DNA of 12,572 nt, taken from the NCBI GenBank assembly GCA_040509055.1, contig JBEVLT010000373.1, positions 1 through 12,572 of the forward strand. The letters are read 5' to 3'. Under the pieces are notes generated by a model, which saw only the letters and a program-made list of their open reading frames with translations, did no database searches and had not been told where the DNA came from. Position 1 is the stretch's first letter. Each line of letters starts with the position of its first letter. Made by a program: the position numbers and the translations under genes. This DNA is from JAJKIP01 sp040509055 (GTDB lineage Bacteria > Bacteroidota > Bacteroidia > Chitinophagales > Chitinophagaceae). Shown one piece after another: positions 1 through 6,000 of the stretch.

Positions 1-3000
1 ACCTGACGGGGTATTTCAGAACCAACAACGTGGATTTTGATCCCGGACCCGGCGTTGCCAATCTTACCAGTAATGGTGAAAGCAGCGCTGATCCCGGATG
101 GGGAGGAGATATCGTAGTTGCAAAGTATAATCAGGCAGGTCAATACCAATGGGCGTTCAATGTCGGCAGCACGCAAACAGCAGATTATGGACTTTGCATT
201 ACTGCCGATCCTGCAGGGAATGTATATGTGGGTGGGCGCTTTGACGGACAGGTCGATTTTGATCCCGGTTCTGCCAGCACCCTGTTGAACAGTGCGACCG
301 GCGGTCCCATCTTCCTTGCCAAATACAATACGACAGGAGCTTTTCAATGGGCTTTTAATGTCGGACTGGTCAATAATGATAATGCAGTATTTGGACTGAG
401 AGCAGACAATGCCGGTAATGTATATGCAACAGGGTTCTTCCAGGGTACTAATATCGATTTCGATCCGGGTTCGGGCGTTGCAGGTCTGAGCTCAGCAGGC
501 GGGTATGAAGCTTTTCTTGCAAAATATAATACCAACGGGCAATACCAGTGGGCATTCAGGATCGGTGGCGGAGGTTTGGACACAGGCCGCGATCTTACCC
601 TGGATAATTCCGGTAATGTATATTTAACCGGCGATTTCAACGGGAGTAATATCGACTTTGACCCATCGCCGGCCACTGCGCCATTGTCCAGCAACGGAGG
701 CTCCGATGTTTTCCTGGCCAAATACAACAGTTCGGGCCAATACCAGTGGGCATTTAATTTCGGGGGGACTTCGGGAGATATCGGCTGGTGGGTAACTACA
801 GACAACAATCATCTTTTCATTACCGGTGGTTTCACAGGTACTGCAGACCTCAACCCATCCAATGCAGTAGATAACCTGGTCAGTGCTGGCGGCTATGATA
901 TTTTCCTGGGAAAGTACACACTCAACGGGGAATATGTCTGTTCCTTTAAGGTCGGTGGAAGCGGTGACGATTTCGGGTATTCTATTGTGTCCGGCTCTAA
1001 TAATATATTCTCCCTCTCCGGTAGCTTCCAGGGATCCAATGTGGATTTTGACCCGACTCCATCCATCACCAACCTGTCGTCTGCTGGCAGCGATGACATT
1101 TTCCTGGCCAAATACACCTGGCCGGATAATATCACACCTGCTTCCGGCACCCTGGCGGGAGGTACGATCTGTATGGGCGAGCAGGCGCAGCTGACGTTTA
1201 CCGCCACAGCGGGTACAGGGCCTTTTACGATCGTGTACAATAATGGTACAACCAATATTACCCGGGCCAATGTGCAAAGCGGAGTGCCTTTCACCGTCAC
1301 GCCGGCTCCTGCCGCAACGACCACGTATACGCTGGTATCTGTCAGGGATGCCCAGCTTTGTTCGGAGCCGAATGCCCCGCCCGGGGTCACAGCGGTAGTA
1401 ACAGTAAACGACTGCGGGTTATTCACGCCTGATTGCAGCGGACTGCAGCTGGCACTCGGAACGGGGAGCGCATATGACCGGGCTATCGATGTGGCGGCCG
1501 CAGCCGATGGTAATTTTTACGTGGTGGCCGAAAGCGAAAGCTTTACGGCTACCAGGGATATTCTGTTCACCAAGCTGACCCCATCGGGTACTGTCCTGTG
1601 GTCGCGCACCTATGGTGCCAATGGTATAGAGACCGTGCGGAAGATCACCCCTACGGCAGACGGCGGGCTGCTGGTGATCGGGCAAACCCGCTCCTTTAAT
1701 ATTGCCGGTGAAATCTTTGCCATGAAACTGGGCAACAACGGTCTGCTGGCCTGGTCGCGGAGATTCGGGCTGGGATCAGCCAACGGCGACCTGGGAATGG
1801 ATATTATCGAAACCTCGGATGGGGGGTATGCTATTTCAGGCATAATCAATGTGGCCGGCGGGGTAGCCGATGCGATTGTGATCAAGCTGAACTCTACCGT
1901 GAATATACAATGGACCAAACGGTTCAACAGCGGTGTGGGCGAGGACGGTGTGGGCATCGTGGAAAAGGATAATGCGCTGGTGGTGGCGATGGATCATGAA
2001 GGCGCCGGTTCCAATTACGATATCATTGTGACCAAACTGAATATTGTCGATGGGAGCGTAGCCGTGGCAAAGCGGATCACGCCTTCGGTCAGGGGTGTCT
2101 TTAATCCTTACCTGTTTAAAAATCCTTCCGGACCCGGGTATTATATTTCAGGCCATACCATTGATCAGTCGAGCTATTCGAATATGAACCAGGTGGTGAT
2201 TACCCTTGACGAAGACTTCAATATTGTCAAAAGCCGGCTCGTTGCGCTCAATACTTCCACCAAAGATGGATTTACCGGTTTTGTGCCGTTAGCCGATGGC
2301 AGTTTTATCGGTACCACTACCAGCCAGCCGGGCAATGCGGATGCCACGCTTTACCGGGTCAATGCCGATAACTCCGTTCGTTATGCAAAGACCTTTGATG
2401 CTGCCGCCAACCGCCGCCTGTACCGGGTGGCCGTAGCCGGGCAGACGGTGATGGCCGTAGGCGGATTGACGCGCGACGGGCAGGAAGATATGTTTGTAAC
2501 CGTCTTCAACCTGGACGGTACCACGGATGTGTCCTGCGATGTGCAGAATGCCGCCGTTACGATACAGCAACCCTCCTATACGGTCAGCAGCTATAGCTGG
2601 CCTACCATTACCAGCCCTTCTTTTGCTCAGACGGCAGCTACGATGGTATCCAGTCTCGCCGGGTTGGGACGGATGGAAATCTGTTCCTGCTCACTTCCGC
2701 CTGCGCCGGTACCGGTGCCCTGCAATAACTGGCTGGGCACGCCATCCACACCTTCATATGCCAGTGCCGGCGATCTCGATATCAGCGGGAACCAGATCAC
2801 CATCGAAGCCATCATCAACAGAACGCAGCCTTATAGTCCCGGCACGGGCGACAATAACGAAGGAGATATCGTTTCCAAGCACATCGATCCAGCCACTACC
2901 AATTATCTTTTGCGGCCCAATCATGGCTATATCAGGACTACGAACGGTTTTTTTGCCACACCGGATATCTGCGAGATCGAGCTGAATAAAACGTATCATG

Positions 3001-6000
3001 TAGCGTTGGTATATGATGGCAGTACCCTGAAGTTTTATCGTAATGGCTACCTGATGAGCAGTGTGGCTGCAACAGGCAACCTCGTTCAGAATGATTTTCC
3101 TCTCCGCATGGGACTTTATTCAGGTACGGTACTGGAAAACTTTCTCGGTTATACCAACGAGGTCCGGATATGGAGCGTTGCGCGGACGCAGGACGATCTC
3201 AGGACCTACATGAACGCTTCTTTGCCCACCCCGGTCATGCAGGTAGGATTGAGGGGGTATTATACGTTCGACAACCTGCTGAACAAGCAGGGAAATCCGG
3301 CATTCAATATCACGGCGCTTACCGGAAGTGCCGTGATCAACCAGACCAATCCGCAATGCACGTTCGTTGCCGACTCCTGTGTCTACAAAACAGTTGATTG
3401 CAACCAGTGGATGTATACACCCGCGCTGGGGGCAAAAATGACAGCAGGGGATGTCGACGTTACCGGTACCCAGCTTACGGTGGAAGCCACGTTTAACCGG
3501 ACACAGCCCCTCAACAATGGATTATATTACGGGCACCTGGTGTCCAAGCATACCGGCCAGACCAATGTCAATTATGCCCTGCTGCCAAACGGCTGCGAGA
3601 TCACCACGAGCAACGGGTATAAATCCACTTTTCAAACCTGCCCGGTAGAGCTCAACAAAACATACCATGTGGCCATGGTATATGACGGCGCCACGCTGAA
3701 ATATTACCAGAACGGCTTCCTGATGAGCCAGGTACCCTGTACCGGCACGCTTGTTACGAATGACCTTGTCACCACCATTGGGCAGGTTGCCGGCGGAAGC
3801 AATCCTGTCAACAACCAGTTCCTGGGCTATATCAACGAGGTAAGAGTATGGAACGTGGCCCGCACACAGGCGCAGATCCGGACCTTTATGAATGCCGCCT
3901 TGCCGGCTCCCGCTTCCCAGGCTGGTCTGCGCGCCTACTATACGTTTGACAATATGACGAACGACCAGGGTAATGCCGCCTATAACGGATTGCTGACAGG
4001 AGGGGCTGTGATCAACCAGACCAACCCGCAGTGTACGTTTGTTGCCGATTCCTGCCGTGTACCGGCAACCCCGGTAACTGTCACAGCCGATTTCACGATC
4101 CCCGCCACCGTGTGTGTGAATGATCCTGTGCCGATCAACAATACCTCTCAGAACGCCACCAGCTATTACTGGAGCTTTTGCGCGGCCGACCCGACCATCA
4201 ACCCGGTAGGTACCAATTTAGGCAATCCAGGATCAAGTTTGGTCTCCCCGGTCTATTCCGACCTGGTCAAGGTGAATGGGAACTATTACCTGTTTGTCGT
4301 CAATCACTGGCCGGGCGGCCTGGTACGGCTCGATTTTGGGAATTCATACCTGAATACGCCCACGGCAGTGAGCCTTGGTAATGTGGGCGGGATTATTCCC
4401 AATTCAGCAGAAGGCATCCAGGTGATTTACAACAACGGGCACTGGCTGGCGCTGGTGATGGCAGGCAGTCCCCCCAATGCTATCGCTTCCAGGATCATTA
4501 AAATAGATTTCGGCTCCGATATCACCAACACCTCGCCTGTGGGCACCAACTGGGGCAATATTGGCGGCCTCAACCTTCCGCACGAATTGCATGCGTTCCA
4601 GGAAAACGGGAACTGGTATGGCCTTGTGGTCAATGCAGAGGATAATACGGTGACAAGGATCAGCTTCACCAATGATCTTGTCAACAATGCACCGACCGGC
4701 GTGAACCTGGGTACCTTCAGCGGCCTCAATTATCCTACCGGGATCAATGCGGTCAATGACAACGGTAACTGGCATGTCTTTATCACCAGCGACAATCCCA
4801 ATCCAAGCCTGGTCCGGCTGGATTTCGGCAATTCGCTGCTGAACCCACCTGTGGCCGTGAACCTGGGTAATCCCGGGGGGATGCTGAACAAGACACGGGA
4901 TATTTATATTTTAAAAGACTGCGGCCAGATCAATGCTTATGCCATCAACGGTTTTGGCGTGAACCAGCTTCTCAAGCTGAATTTCGGTAGCTCGATCACA
5001 TCTGTACCGGTGATTACCAACCTGGGCAATACAGGCAGCATGAACTTTCCGCACTCGATTTCCCGTATTTTCAGGGTAGGGAACGATCTGTATATGTTTG
5101 TTTCCAACGTTACTAATAACAGCATTACCCGGATCCGGATCCCCGGCTGCACCAGCTCCAGCTTTCCCAACGCAGCGGTACAAAATCCTGCACCGGTCAC
5201 GTACAACACCCCGGGCACGTACAATATCACGCTGACCATCGATGACGGGCTGCCTACGCAAACAACGGTATGCCGGCAGGTGACGGTCACCGATTGCACC
5301 CCGCTCGTCATCAACCAATATACCGAAGTACTTGCTTTCGATGCCTGTAATAATAAGCTGACAGTTTCCGATGCCTCTGCTTTCAATGTGGGAGATACCG
5401 TGCTGATGATTCAGATGAAGGGTGCCGCCATTGACAGCACCAATACGGCCAGCTTTGGTACGATCACCGATTACAAAAGCGCAGGCAACTACGAGTTCAA
5501 CTACATCAAGGGGAAGAATGGCAATACCATCGAGCTGCTGAATGTGGTAAAAAGGCAGTATGATATCCCGGTTGGGAAAGTGCAGCTGGTCCGCGTACCT
5601 TATTTCCAGGATTACGAGGTGACAAGACCGCTTACTGCTGCTGCATGGGATGGCAGCAAAGGTGGCGTACTGGCTTTTAACGTACAGAATAGTCTCACCC
5701 TGAATGCGGATATTGATGTAAGCGGGAAAGGATTCCGCGGAGGTTCCCCGCTGAATAGTTCCGTTGTGACATGCAGCCAGGTGGGATATTATTATGCCCC
5801 TGCTACAAATAACGGCGCGCAGAAAGGAGAAGGGATCCATCTGCCGCTATCCCTGGCTAAAAGCTATGGCAGGGGTGCTCCTTCAAATGGTGGCGGAGGG
5901 GGTAATGCGCACAACAGCGGCGGAGGGGGTGGCAGCAATGCCGGCAGTGGCGGGCAGGGCGGTAATCAATGGGATGATTGTGGCTCAGTTCCGGAAAACA

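Noticed and set aside
30..32. GTG as the start codon of the giant gene
   Set aside because: The same frame is open to base 3 and the nine codons before it (LTGYFRTNN) match the repeat pattern, so this is an internal valine.
5131..5142. Perfect palindrome GGATCCGGATCC
   Set aside because: It codes in frame within the sixth repeat of the inserted array and is too short and isolated to call a regulatory site.
4911..5840. 309-residue open frame on the - strand
   Set aside because: It lies wholly inside the giant gene, has no recognisable domain, and is one of several long antisense frames expected from the GC-biased third positions of that gene.
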